This document shows positions 18,805 through 28,214 of a stretch of 64,000 nucleotides of DNA, piece after piece. The notes beneath the pieces are model-generated. The model ran no database searches. It was given only the letters and a program-made list of their open reading frames with translations, and was not told the origin of the DNA. The stretch is taken from the NCBI RefSeq assembly GCF_001999965.1, contig NZ_CP019646.1, positions 1,302,001-1,366,000 of the forward strand, in the 5' to 3' direction. Position numbers and translations under genes: made by a program. Every line of letters starts with the position of its first letter. Position 1 is the first letter of the stretch. Source of the DNA: Limihaloglobus sulfuriphilus (GTDB lineage Bacteria; Planctomycetota; Phycisphaerae; Sedimentisphaerales; Sedimentisphaeraceae).

Positions 18805-20084
18805 CGTATATTTAACTTACGGTACTGTTTCGGTGTAGCTCCAACCTTTTCTTTGAAGCATTTTGTGAAGTAGCTCTGGTTATTAAATCCTACTTCATAA
18901 CATATCTCGGTACAGCTCTTGTCTGTACTGAGGAGCATATTTTTAGCGCCTTCAAGTCTTACCGAATTAACATAGTCAACTATTGTCATATCCATATGTT
19001 CTTTAAACACATGCGAAAGCCTGGAAACGCTCAGATGAGCGGCCTTTGCAACATCGGCAAGCGAGATGGGCTTAAAATAGTTTTTTTCGATAAAATCTAC
19101 CGCCGGCCGGATCTGAATCATTTTACGTGAATCCTGCGAAGTATATACAAGCTCAATAAAATCATCAAGAGCCTGACCGACCCAGGCGCACAGGTCTGAC
19201 TGGGTATCAATAGATATAAGCCGGTTTATGTTTGCCAGATTCTTCTCAAGCAGGATATTTATATCAACGCCTCCGTCCGCCGCGGCACGGCTCAAAACTG
19301 TAGTAAGCTCAAGCATTCTGGCTTTAAGTTTGCCGATGTCGCCGGGTTCATTGAGCATCAACCTCGCAAGCATGATATTAAGGATATCCTTGGCTCCTAT
19401 ACGGTCGCCAAGGCGAACTTTTGAAATAAGCTGCTGTTCATACTGATAAGGATAAGCCGTGGATATTTTAGAACTGTCTTTGTACTCGGCGATATATTCA
19501 CCAATAACTGCCTGCTGCCTGCTTCTTTCACGGCGCCACTGCACAACATTGGGATCCAGACCGCTGATCTGATAAAAAAGAACATAAACGTATTCCGCAG
19601 CTTCGTGGATTCTTCGGGCTGAAATGGTTTTTAAATCTGAAACACTTTTCAGCAGTTTTCCCGCATCAAGATCAAGGTCAGCGGTATTGCGAATGATGTC
19701 GGCGTTGAAAGTCTCATCCGGAACGCTCCAGATACTCCTGCCAAACATTATACCGCCTAAAGGCTGTTTATCGTCCATCAGCGGAACACAGACAAACACT
19801 ATGCCGGCGTGGCACAAAGCAATATACGGCTGGCCTGTTTCGATCGCGATATTGAGGGCACGGATTCTCTCCTGCCTGCATCTGCTCTTACCGATGTCAT
19901 CACTTTTGATTATATGACAGAAATGTGGTTCACGATATCGGAAACCGTATCCATCATAGTGATTTGCGTTGACATCAAGCACCTCCAGATCTATATCGAA
20001 GTTCTCTCGGAGACTTCGCCTGATCACAGACATACGGCTCTTAGAGACAAAATCCGCTATATTAAGATATTCGTTATTAGCCAT
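18801..20084 (-). CDS. PocR-domain AraC-family transcriptional regulator
   Basis: 427 residues. Residues about 15-170 form a PocR-type sensory domain: SVIRRSLRENFDIDLEVLD, HFCHIIKSDDIGKSRCRQER and PYIALCHAGIVFVCVPL, with conserved Cys. The C-terminal 100 residues are an AraC double helix-turn-helix (ISLADVAKAAHLSVSRLSHVFKEHM and CTEICYEVGFNNQSYFTKCFKEK). PocR in Salmonella responds to 1,2-propanediol (known); for this protein the ligand is unknown. The gene is convergent with the second PrsW gene and has no obvious target operon beside it. Confidence 0.92.
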   Translation of the reverse strand: MANNEYLNIADFVSKSRMSVIRRSLRENFDIDLEVLDVNANHYDGYGFRYREPHFCHIIKSDDIGKSRCRQERIRALNIAIETGQPYIALCHAGIVFVCVPLMDDKQPLGGIMFGRSIWSVPDETFNADIIRNTADLDLDAGKLLKSVSDLKTISARRIHEAAEYVYVLFYQISGLDPNVVQWRRERSRQQAVIGEYIAEYKDSSKISTAYPYQYEQQLISKVRLGDRIGAKDILNIMLARLMLNEPGDIGKLKARMLELTTVLSRAAADGGVDINILLEKNLANINRLISIDTQSDLCAWVGQALDDFIELVYTSQDSRKMIQIRPAVDFIEKNYFKPISLADVAKAAHLSVSRLSHVFKEHMDMTIVDYVNSVRLEGAKNMLLSTDKSCTEICYEVGFNNQSYFTKCFKEKVGATPKQYRKLNIR

Positions 20085-20279
20085 TGCAGTATAATGCTTT
20101 ACATGTTGCTCTCAAGCACCTGAATACAACATCAGGGTTCCAGACTTACAACAATAATAGCAAGATAGTTACAAATGGCAAATACAAACTTTAAAATAAG
20201 GTGTGCGGCATATTACACCGTCTGGATTAGCTGAAAAAGTATGCAAGATGTATATACAGAAATCCGCGGATACAGGCTG

Positions 20280-20830
20280 TTATTTAAACAGGAACAGCCC
20301 TACATAAGACACCGTTGCAGGCCCGTTGTTGTATGGTATATCGCATAATCTGAGCATCGCGTTTACGTCAATCCCGTAGGCCTCTATGGAAGCAACTGCC
20401 TTTTGCGGAAAACGGCACGGCTTGCCCGCAGGATAGGTGCATTCATCACAGATTTTACATGCCCCCGCGTTGAGCGGAAACACCTGTCCGTATTCATCAT
20501 GTTCAAGTATATGATCATAAATACGTTCAAAACATCCCGATGGACGTCAGCGGCCTTCATCATTCCCTCAAAATCAAAAGAATCCTCCAGCTGATAAACG
20601 GTCTGGAAAACCACACCCTTAGAATATTCTTTAACACGTGGTATCAAATCTTCCAGCGGCCCCACTGCCGGCGGGCACATCCAGTTTGTGCCGTATTGCC
20701 CGCAGCTGTTCTGCTCACATGCAAGGCGAAAGCCCTTGTCAAAGCGTATATCGCCGGGGGATATTATTCCGGCTGACGCGGCACCGGATTCTAATGCCTT
20801 TGATATAAGATATTTAAGTTTATCTTCCAT
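20280..20830 (-). pseudogene. DUF2284 metal-binding protein gene with a frameshift
   Basis: Two overlapping frames together make one DUF2284 protein. The first part (from ATG 20830) reads MEDKLKYLISKALESGA, then CEQNSCGQYGTNWMCPP; the second part carries NAGACKICDECTYPAGKPCRFPQKA and IEAYGIDVNAML, and a stop at 20280. The frames join cleanly if one T is restored in the run shown as AAAA at 20529-20532 on the plus strand, giving DVFERIYDHILEHDEYG. The family has conserved Cys that probably hold a metal or cluster; function unknown. Either a real recent pseudogene or a homopolymer sequencing error. It follows ychF by 12 bp. Confidence 0.8.
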
Positions 20831-20842
20831 AGATTTACAAAA

Positions 20843-21943
20843 TTAAACATTGAAGAGGAAATGTACAACATCGCCATCATTCATGACGTAATTTTTGCCC
20901 TTTACCTCAAGTTTACCCGCCGCTTTGGCCCCTGATTCACCTTTACACTCAATATAGGTATCATAGGGTATGACTTCAGCGCGGATAAAACCCCTCTCAA
21001 AATCAGTGTGGATAACGCCGGCAGCCTGGGGAGCGGTCCAGCCCTTTTGAATCGTCCAGGCACGGACCTCCTTGGGTCCGGCAGTGAAATAACTCATCAA
21101 TCCGAGCGAGTCATAAGACTTGTGTATAACCTTCTCAAGGCCGCACTCGTGAACTCCCATGGATTCGAGGATTTCGTTCCTGTCCTGATCGCTCATATCT
21201 ACCATCTCTTCCTCAATCTTGGCACAGATCCTGACAACATCACTGCCGCGCTGCCTTGCAATATCTTCAAGTACATTAACGTACTTGTTATCGCCGACAA
21301 GGCCGTCCTCATCTACATTTGCCGCGAAGATCACCTTCTTGGATGTGATAAAGCACATTTCTTTGACAAAATCTCGAAACAAATCGCTGTCATTCTCAGG
21401 AAAACCGCTAACCGGTCTGCCCTGATTTAGGAAATCCCTTAGTTTGAGTCCCAAGTCGAGTGTGTGCTGAAGTTTCTTGTCAAACTTGATCTGTTTCTCG
21501 AGCCGTTCAATCTTACGTTCGAGCTGCTCAAGGTCGGCAAGAACAAGCTCGGTCTCGATCACCTCAACATCTCTTGCAGGATCAGGTGCGCCGTCAACAT
21601 GGACAACATTCTCATCCTCAAAACAGCGGACAACGTGCACAATAACACTGGTCTGGCGAATGTTACCCAGAAACTTGTTTCCAAGCCCCTCACCCTTGCT
21701 GGCACCCTTTACCAGACCGGCAATATCGAAAAACTCGATTACCGCCGGCTCAATCTTCTTAGGATTTACTATCTCCGCAAGCTGATAAAGCCGGGCATCG
21801 GGCACCGGAACAACAGCTTTGTTGGGCTCTATTGTACAAAAGGGATAATTCGCCGCATCAGCGTTCTGCGCCCGTGTTAAAGCGTTGAAAAGCGTGCTTT
21901 TGCCCACGTTGGGCAGTCCTACAATGCCTATACTTAATGCCAT
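20843..21943 (-). CDS. ychF: Redox-regulated ATPase/GTPase YchF
   Basis: 366 residues of the Obg-HflX P-loop superfamily. GIVGLPNVGKSTLFNAL is the P-loop, PFCTIEPN switch I, FFDIAGLVKGASKGEGLGNKFL the G3 region, and the C-terminal TGS domain ends in YVMNDGDVVHFLFNV. YchF prefers ATP and acts with the ribosome in stress control (known). It lies 21 bp after leuC and so is probably in the same transcript. Confidence 0.96.
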   Translation of the reverse strand: MALSIGIVGLPNVGKSTLFNALTRAQNADAANYPFCTIEPNKAVVPVPDARLYQLAEIVNPKKIEPAVIEFFDIAGLVKGASKGEGLGNKFLGNIRQTSVIVHVVRCFEDENVVHVDGAPDPARDVEVIETELVLADLEQLERKIERLEKQIKFDKKLQHTLDLGLKLRDFLNQGRPVSGFPENDSDLFRDFVKEMCFITSKKVIFAANVDEDGLVGDNKYVNVLEDIARQRGSDVVRICAKIEEEMVDMSDQDRNEILESMGVHECGLEKVIHKSYDSLGLMSYFTAGPKEVRAWTIQKGWTAPQAAGVIHTDFERGFIRAEVIPYDTYIECKGESGAKAAGKLEVKGKNYVMNDGDVVHFLFNV

Positions 21944-21964
21944 GATTCGCTTTTTCTTTTAGCT

Positions 21965-23233
21965 TTAACTCATAAATTTTCTTGGATCGGTCAGTTTGCC
22001 TTCCACTGCACTTGCCGCGGCGGTAGCCGGGCTGGCCAGGTAAACCTCGCTTTTTGGATGGCCCATCCTGCCGACAAAGTTGCGGTTGGTTGTGCTGATA
22101 CATTTTTCCTTGTCAGCAAGAATACCCATAAAACCGCCAAGGCACGCACCGCAGGTTGGTGCGGCAACAACACAATCAGCGTCGGCAAATATATCAAGCA
22201 GCCCTTCTTTGTTGGCCTGTTTCCAGATACTGGGGGTTGCGGGCACAACAATTGTACGTATTGCTGCCTTGCGGCCTTTGAAAAACTCTGCCGCGATACG
22301 CAAATCCTCGATCCTTCCGTTCGTGCAGCTGCCGATATACGCCTGATCCATTTCAGTACCCTCGCACTCGCCTATCGCAACGCCGTTGCTTGGCAGGTTC
22401 GGCAGTGCCACCATTGGCTCGAGAGCTGAAACATCAAATTCCTCTATACGGCAATACTGTGCGTCGGGGTCAGACTCAAAAACTGTGTATTCGGTCACGC
22501 CGGCGGTGAGATGCTCATCAAGGTATTTTTTTGTCGTTTCATCAAAACCTATTATGCCGCTTTTGCCGCCGGCTTCGATCGCCATATTTGTAATCGTCAT
22601 ACGGGCTTCCATTGACAATTCGGATATAGTCGAGCCGACAAACTCCATCGCACGGTAGCGGGCCCCGTCAGTACCGATTCGGGTAATGATGGCTATTATG
22701 ATATCCTTGCTGTAAACGCCCTTGCCCAGAGAACCGTTGAGAACGAACTTCATTGATTCAGGCACACGGAACCACAGCTCACCGGTTGCCAGAGCCGCCG
22801 CCAGGTCAGTTGAACCGATACCTGCACTGAAAGCCGCCAAAGCTCCGTAAGTACATGTGTGGGAGTCGCCTCCGACGATCACCTCGCCCGGGCGAATATG
22901 GCCTTTTTCCGGCAGCAGAGCATGGCAGACACCCGCCTTGCCTATTGGATAATAGTTCTTAATCTTGTTGCGGCGTGCCCACTCATCGAGCCGCTTCAGA
23001 AGCTGGGCGCTCTTGATGTCCTTGGCCGGCTGAAAATGATCTGGTGTTACAACGATCCTGTCAGGGTCAAATACGCCGTCAATACCCCTCTCGGCAAGCA
23101 TACTGATAGCCGGAGGAGTTGTAACGTCGTGACACATCATCACGTCAACGTTGGCGTTTATAATATCGCCGGGGGCTACGGTTTTATGCCCAGCAGCCCT
23201 GGCAAGAATCTTTTCTGTTATTGTCATGCCCAT
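21965..23233 (-). CDS. leuC: 3-isopropylmalate dehydratase large subunit
   Basis: 422 residues, the shorter archaeal-like LeuC/HacA subfamily. [34 protein letters not shown] and [10 protein letters not shown] give the three Cys that bind the 4Fe-4S cluster. With LeuD it isomerises 2- to 3-isopropylmalate. No leuD is found in the window, so the small subunit must lie elsewhere. It follows leuA after 108 bp and precedes ychF. Confidence 0.93.
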   Translation of the reverse strand: MGMTITEKILARAAGHKTVAPGDIINANVDVMMCHDVTTPPAISMLAERGIDGVFDPDRIVVTPDHFQPAKDIKSAQLLKRLDEWARRNKIKNYYPIGKAGVCHALLPEKGHIRPGEVIVGGDSHTCTYGALAAFSAGIGSTDLAAALATGELWFRVPESMKFVLNGSLGKGVYSKDIIIAIITRIGTDGARYRAMEFVGSTISELSMEARMTITNMAIEAGGKSGIIGFDETTKKYLDEHLTAGVTEYTVFESDPDAQYCRIEEFDVSALEPMVALPNLPSNGVAIGECEGTEMDQAYIGSCTNGRIEDLRIAAEFFKGRKAAIRTIVVPATPSIWKQANKEGLLDIFADADCVVAAPTCGACLGGFMGILADKEKCISTTNRNFVGRMGHPKSEVYLASPATAAASAVEGKLTDPRKFMS

Positions 23234-23341
23234 ATAAGCATTCTCCGTTCTGTTTTCTCAATGTGAGCCTTCGGCCCAATTCATACTACAAGTTAAAGCT
23301 GTGTATTTTAGAGGATAAAATATAAAAATCAACTTCAAATA

Positions 23342-24880
23342 TCACTCTTTGACCTGACCGGTAACAGCTCCGGTCCGCATACGGTTTATCGCATCAATAT
23401 ATGCTTTAGCCGAAGCCTCTACAATATCAGTCGATGCTCCCCTGCCGAGGAAACTCCGCCCGTGCTCGTTTTCAATGCGGACTGTTGCCTCGCCCATGGC
23501 TTCTTTGCCGCCGGTAACAGCACGTATGTTGTAGCTGATGAGTTTTGGATCCTCATTGATCGCCTCTCTTATCGCCTGGTATGCCGCGTCGATCGGGCCG
23601 TCTCCGCAGGCGGCGGCCTGGGCTGTCTTGCCCTCAAATTTCATTCGGACACTGGCGGTAGGCAGTGTGCCTGTACCGCTGGCTACATGCAGATAATCGA
23701 GCTCATAGATTTTTTCAACATGGCGCACTTCGTCGTTGATGATGGCAACGATATCTTCGTCGAAGACCTCCTTTTTCTTATCCGCAATACTTAGGAAACG
23801 TTCATAAGCCATCAGGATCTCATCTTCACTGAGGTTATAGCCGAGCTGGCCGCACCTGTCAACAAAGCCGTGGCGGCCGCTATGACGGCCGAGAACCATC
23901 CGCGAGCCTGAAAGCCCAATGGTCTCGGGGGTCATTATTTCATACGTTTCACGGTTCTTAAGGACACCGTCAACATGGATTCCGCTCTCGTGAGCAAATG
24001 CGTTGGCGCCAACAATGGCCTTGTTCGGAGCTATCGCGAATCCGGTCATATTCGACACAAGACGGCTGGCACGTGATATTTCCCGCTTTTCAATATTGGT
24101 GGCGATATTCTCAAAACAGTCCGGCCGTGTGTTGATTGCCATTACAATCTCCTCCATCGCGGAGTTGCCGGCGCGTTCGCCTATGCCGTTGATTGTGCAT
24201 TCCACCTGCCTTGCGCCGCTGAGTACTCCGGCGAGCGAGTTTGCTGTTGCCAGGCCCAGATCATTATGGCAATGGGTGCTGATAACGGCTTTGTCAATGC
24301 CTTTTACGTTTTCTCTGATTCCGGATATAATACTCGCGTATTCATGAGGCACGATATAACCAACTGTATCGGGTATATTGAGGATTGTAGCTCCGGCCTC
24401 TATAACCGCCTCAAGTATCTCAAAAAGAAACGGCAGCTCTGTCCTGCAGGCATCTTCCGGCGAAAACTCCACCTCGTCTGCACATTTTTTGGCGTATTCA
24501 ACCGCTTTTACTGCCATTTCAAGCACTTCGGCTGGTTTTTTGCGGAGCTTATACTCCATATGAACCGGTGAAGTGGCTATAAAGGTATGTATTCTGCTGC
24601 GGTTAGCGTCTTTGAGCGCTTCGCTTGCGGCATCTATATCCTTTGAATTAGCACGGGCAAGACCGGCGATTGTCGGCCCTGTCAGCTCGCTGCATATACG
24701 CTTTACCGCATCAAACTGCGCCGGCGAAGAGACCGGAAAACCCGCCTCGATTACGTCAACCTTTAAACGCTCAAGCTGATGGGCAACCTCAAGTTTCTCC
24801 TGAATACTCATCGAGGCGCCGGGAGCCTGTTCACCGTCGCGAAGTGTCGTATCAAATATTTTTACTGTTTCTATTGCCAT
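23342..24880 (-). CDS. leuA: 2-isopropylmalate synthase
   Basis: 512 residues. TLRDGEQAPGASM at the N-terminus, STHCHNDLGLATANSLAG in the HMGL-type barrel (metal-binding His), and a full C-terminal LeuA dimer domain (AACGDGPIDAAYQAI, TVRIENEHGRSFLGRG) for leucine feedback inhibition. First step committed to leucine, joining acetyl-CoA and 2-oxoisovalerate. AAAGGAA sits just before the ATG. The 212-nt leader contains a Leu-rich peptide and three hairpins, so expression is probably set by leucine supply as well. Confidence 0.96.
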   Translation of the reverse strand: MAIETVKIFDTTLRDGEQAPGASMSIQEKLEVAHQLERLKVDVIEAGFPVSSPAQFDAVKRICSELTGPTIAGLARANSKDIDAASEALKDANRSRIHTFIATSPVHMEYKLRKKPAEVLEMAVKAVEYAKKCADEVEFSPEDACRTELPFLFEILEAVIEAGATILNIPDTVGYIVPHEYASIISGIRENVKGIDKAVISTHCHNDLGLATANSLAGVLSGARQVECTINGIGERAGNSAMEEIVMAINTRPDCFENIATNIEKREISRASRLVSNMTGFAIAPNKAIVGANAFAHESGIHVDGVLKNRETYEIMTPETIGLSGSRMVLGRHSGRHGFVDRCGQLGYNLSEDEILMAYERFLSIADKKKEVFDEDIVAIINDEVRHVEKIYELDYLHVASGTGTLPTASVRMKFEGKTAQAAACGDGPIDAAYQAIREAINEDPKLISYNIRAVTGGKEAMGEATVRIENEHGRSFLGRGASTDIVEASAKAYIDAINRMRTGAVTGQVKE

Positions 24881-24903
24881 GAAAAGTTCCTTTCATATCA
24901 GTT

Positions 24904-24923
24904 ACAGGCAGAATACAGCCTGT
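24904..24923 (-). promoter_or_regulatory. Hairpin next to the leuA ribosome-binding site
   Basis: ACAGGC/GCCTGT, 6 perfect base pairs with an 8-nt loop, ends about 10 nt before the leuA Shine-Dalgarno. A second hairpin, TCCGC/GCGGA, lies at 24975-24991. Neither is followed directly by a strong U-run; a run of six U occurs between them (about 24945-24951). Confidence 0.5.
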
Positions 24924-25012
24924 CAGTTTATAAACATAGGAATAAAAAAGACTTAGACTCTCTTTTCGGTTAATTCCGCTGGTTTTGCGGACTATGTAGG
25001 TGTGATGTTTAT

Positions 25013-25030
25013 TTGCGCCTAAAGGCGCAA
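25013..25030 (-). promoter_or_regulatory. Hairpin overlapping the end of the leucine leader peptide ORF
   Basis: TTGCGCC-TTTA-GGCGCAA, a perfect 7-bp stem. It spans the last codons (Leu, Arg, Leu, stop) of the leader peptide, so a ribosome paused on the preceding Leu codons or at the stop would open or spare it. Confidence 0.65.
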
Positions 25031-25093
25031 TAGGAGCAACCTGCCCTCAAGCAGTGTCAGTGAAACAATAAAATGTCCTGAACCGTTGCTCAT
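25019..25093 (-). CDS. Leucine-rich leader peptide upstream of leuA
   Basis: A 24-codon ORF from ATG 25093 to TAG 25021-25019. It starts MSNGSGHFIVSL and ends in LLLLRL; 8 of 24 residues are Leu, including four in a row (TTG, CTC, CTA, TTG). E. coli leuL also has four consecutive Leu codons (known), but the remainder is unlike it. The predicted transcription start coincides with the ATG, so no ribosome-binding site exists and the peptide would be read from a leaderless mRNA. It probably senses charged tRNA-Leu to control leuA and leuC. Too short for ordinary gene finders. Confidence 0.75.
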   Translation of the reverse strand: MSNGSGHFIVSLTLLEGRLLLLRL

Positions 25094-25099
25094 ATCCGC

Positions 25100-25128
25100 A
25101 TAATACCCCTAAACGCCCGCCGCTGCAA
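25100..25128 (-). promoter_or_regulatory. Promoter of the leucine operon
   Basis: TTGCAG (25128-25123) and TATTAT (25105-25100) with a 17-bp spacer on the minus strand. The start point expected 7 bp downstream is 25093, the A of the leader-peptide ATG. The -35 box lies only 36 bp from the uvrA stop. Confidence 0.7.
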
Positions 25129-25164
25129 GAAAAAACACAAAAAAATATCACTAAAAAATGAACA

Positions 25165-28002
25165 TCAAGACAGATACTCCCGAAGATACCTGCCGGTGTA
25201 ACTGTTCTTTGATTTTGCAAGTTTCTCCGGAGTGCCGCATTCCACTACCTCGCCGCCCCTGTCGCCGCCTTCCGGGCCGAGGTCTATGATATAGTCTGCC
25301 ATCTTTATCACATCGAGATTGTGCTCTATCACAAGAACACTATTGCCCTTGTCAACAAGCATACCCAAAACATCAAGCAGCTTGTGTATGTCGGCAAAAT
25401 GAAGGCCCGTTGTCGGCTCATCAAGTATATAAAGAGTCCTGCCGGAGGATGGCTTGCCAAGCTCAGTTGCAAGTTTCACTCTCTGCGCTTCACCGCCTGA
25501 AAGTGTTGTAGAAGCCTGTCCAAGAGTCATATAACCAAGCCCCACGTTGGCAAGACATAAAAGCATCCTGTGAATTCTGGGAACATTTGCAAAAAACCGC
25601 AAAGCCTCCTGAATCCGCATATCAAGAACTTCGGCTATATTTTTACTTTTATACGTTATCTGCAGAGTTTCCGGATTATACCGTGTTCCTTTGCAGTGTT
25701 CGCATGTAACATAAACATCCGGCAGAAAATGCATCTCGATCTTTTTTGTGCCGTGTCCCTGGCAGCTTTCACAGCGGCCGCCCTTCACATTAAAACTGAA
25801 ACGCCCGGGTTTATAGCCGCGTATCTTGGCTTCACGGGTTTTGGCGAATATCTGGCGTATCTGGTCAAAAATCCCTGTATAAGTAGCCGGATTGCTGCGG
25901 GGCGTGCGGCCGATCGGAGACTGGTCTATCTCGATGATTTTATCGATCCGTGTTGAGCCTGTAACACTTTTATGCTTTCCGGGATTTTCGCGGGAACCGT
26001 ATATCTTTTTCTTAAGCGACTTTAGAAGTATCTGAGTCACAAGCGTACTCTTGCCCGAGCCGGAAACGCCAGTTACACAGGTAAAAACCTCGAGAGGAAA
26101 TTTGACACTTATTTTCTTGAGGTTGTTATGTGATGCCTGCTTTACTTCTATGCAATTCTGCATATTGACTTTACGCCTCTTTGGAGGAAGTTCTATAACA
26201 CTTCTTCCGCTGAGGTAGTTGCCGGTAATAGACCGCTTGCAGTCGCGTATCTGTTTAAGAGTCCCCTGCGCCACAAGCTCGCCGCCGTGCGCGCCCGCGG
26301 CAGGGCCAATATCTATAACGTGATCGGCTTCCCGTATTACATCCTCATCGTGTTCCACGACAAGAACCGAGTTTCCAATGCTGGTAAGTTTGCGAAGTAT
26401 CCCGATGAGCCGGTCATTATCGCGGCGGTGAAGGCCTATTGTCGGCTCATCAAGGACGTAGCAGCAGCCGACCAGACCTGACCCGACCTGGGTAGCAAGC
26501 CGTATCCGCTGCGCCTCGCCGCCGGAGAGCGTCGCGCTGGCACGGTCAAGCGTAATATAACCAAGGCCGGAATCAAGCATAAATTTCAGGCGTGCCCTTA
26601 TTTCTTTAAGCGGCTGCGCGGCAATAACCTCGCGTTCCTTATCAAACTTGATATCCATAAAGAAATCATGAGCTTTCTCAATGCTCATAGCACAAAGCTC
26701 ATTTATAGAAAGCCCGGCGACTGTAACAGCCAGCGCTTCAGGACGAAGTCTTTTTCCGCCGCATTTCTTGCACGGCTGCTCCGAGAGAAAGCTGTGCAGT
26801 CTGTGTTTTACAAATTCACTGTCTGTATTTTTCCACCTTCTGTTGAGGTTCGGAATAACCCCCTCAAACGAACAGCGGTACTTTGTCTCATCAGCGGGCT
26901 CGGTACCATACATCAGTATTTTCTTTATCTTAGCAGGTATTTTTTCAAATGGGATTGCTTTGCTTATGCCAAAATCACTGCAAAAGTTATTTATCATTCT
27001 GCTGTAAAGTATGTTCATACGTTTGCCGCCCTTTCGCCAGGCCGAGACAGCTCCGTTTTCAAGTGAAAGCGTTGTGTCAGGCACTATCAGCTCGGGGTCA
27101 AATTCGAGTATCGTTCCCAGCCCGTGGCACTCTGGGCACGCCCCGTAAGGCGAATTGAAACTGAAAAGCCTGGGAGAGAGCTCTTCCAGAGAAGCCTGGG
27201 GATGATCTACACACGCAAATTTTTCGCTGTACACAACATCTTCCCAGTCGGCTTTTGCGTCCTTAGGGCGGGCTTCCGCCGGAAGCTGCTTCATGATAGT
27301 AACATTGCCGTCTCCAATCTTTAAGGCCGATTCCACAGAATCACCGAGCCTGCCGCGAATTCCCTCTTTTATTACAAGCCTGTCTATAACAGCATAAATG
27401 TCATGCTTTTTGTTTTTGTCCAGGGCAGGAGCGTTTTTTATCTCTCCGATTACCCCGTCTATCCTGGCACGTGTCCAGCCCTCTCGCTGAATCATCGTGA
27501 GAACGTCTCTGTGTTCACCCTTTGCGCCCCTGACGACTGGAGCGCATATCTGAATTCGCGTACCCTCGGGAAACTGCAAAATGGAATCTATTATCTGGGA
27601 TGCGCTCTGGCCGGATACCTCCCTGCCGCATATCCAGCAGTGAGGGATGCCGGCACGTGCGTAAAGCACCCTGCAGTAATCATATATCTCAGTAGAAGTC
27701 GCCACGGTGGAACGAGGGTTGCTTGAGCCTTTTCGCTGTTCGATGGCTATCGTCGGCGGCAGGCCTTCTATATGCTCGACATCCGGCTTCTGCATCTGCT
27801 CGAGGAACTGCCGTGCGTATGCGCTGAGCGATTCTACATATTTTCTCTGACCCTCTGCATATATAGTGTCAAAAGCCAGAGAGCTCTTTCCAGAACCGCT
27901 GATACCGGTAATGACAACAAATTTGTTCCGGGGAATCTCTATATCTATATTTTTCAGGTTGTGCTCACGAGCTCCAACCACTTTAATCACCTTTTTGGCC
28001 AT
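25165..28002 (-). CDS. uvrA: Excinuclease ABC subunit A
   Basis: 945 residues, normal length. Two ABC ATPase modules: [14 protein letters not shown] near residue 31 and [13 protein letters not shown] near 640, each with [13 protein letters not shown] or [13 protein letters not shown] signatures and LDEPTIGLH / LDEPTTGLH Walker B. Zinc-binding Cys pairs include [17 protein letters not shown] and CESCQGHG with CEHCKG. It recognises DNA damage with UvrB in nucleotide excision repair. It stands alone; no lexA-type box was seen before it. Confidence 0.98.
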   Translation of the reverse strand: MAKKVIKVVGAREHNLKNIDIEIPRNKFVVITGISGSGKSSLAFDTIYAEGQRKYVESLSAYARQFLEQMQKPDVEHIEGLPPTIAIEQRKGSSNPRSTVATSTEIYDYCRVLYARAGIPHCWICGREVSGQSASQIIDSILQFPEGTRIQICAPVVRGAKGEHRDVLTMIQREGWTRARIDGVIGEIKNAPALDKNKKHDIYAVIDRLVIKEGIRGRLGDSVESALKIGDGNVTIMKQLPAEARPKDAKADWEDVVYSEKFACVDHPQASLEELSPRLFSFNSPYGACPECHGLGTILEFDPELIVPDTTLSLENGAVSAWRKGGKRMNILYSRMINNFCSDFGISKAIPFEKIPAKIKKILMYGTEPADETKYRCSFEGVIPNLNRRWKNTDSEFVKHRLHSFLSEQPCKKCGGKRLRPEALAVTVAGLSINELCAMSIEKAHDFFMDIKFDKEREVIAAQPLKEIRARLKFMLDSGLGYITLDRASATLSGGEAQRIRLATQVGSGLVGCCYVLDEPTIGLHRRDNDRLIGILRKLTSIGNSVLVVEHDEDVIREADHVIDIGPAAGAHGGELVAQGTLKQIRDCKRSITGNYLSGRSVIELPPKRRKVNMQNCIEVKQASHNNLKKISVKFPLEVFTCVTGVSGSGKSTLVTQILLKSLKKKIYGSRENPGKHKSVTGSTRIDKIIEIDQSPIGRTPRSNPATYTGIFDQIRQIFAKTREAKIRGYKPGRFSFNVKGGRCESCQGHGTKKIEMHFLPDVYVTCEHCKGTRYNPETLQITYKSKNIAEVLDMRIQEALRFFANVPRIHRMLLCLANVGLGYMTLGQASTTLSGGEAQRVKLATELGKPSSGRTLYILDEPTTGLHFADIHKLLDVLGMLVDKGNSVLVIEHNLDVIKMADYIIDLGPEGGDRGGEVVECGTPEKLAKSKNSYTGRYLREYLS

Positions 28003-28170
28003 ATTTTACTGCCTTAATGCATATCTATATGATTAGTATAGGCTTATGAGAATATCAACATAAACCGCAACCATTCATTATACAGTTAAGCAATATAATA
28101 CGCAAAATAAAAAGGTTTTGTTTAAAAATCCAAAGTGTGCGGCATTTTTTTACGGATAACATGCCCGGTA

Positions 28171-28192
28171 GAGCAAATTCACGAATTTGCTC
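28171..28192. terminator. Strong hairpin after the symporter gene
   Basis: GAGCAAATTC and GAATTTGCTC form a near-complete 22-bp palindrome (9-bp stem, 4-nt loop when folded), 22 bp past the symporter stop at 28215. No U-run follows at once on the minus strand, so it could be a processing or weak terminator hairpin. Confidence 0.4.
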
Positions 28193-28214
28193 CAGCCCGC
28201 CGCAAGCACATTTC

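Noticed and set aside
20384-20483. Programmed -1 frameshift in the DUF2284 gene
   Set aside because: There is no canonical slippery heptamer or downstream structure, and the family does not use frameshifting to my knowledge; a lost base is simpler.
24881-25100. T-box riboswitch before leuA
   Set aside because: No T-box antiterminator bulge sequence could be found; the leader peptide explains the region better.
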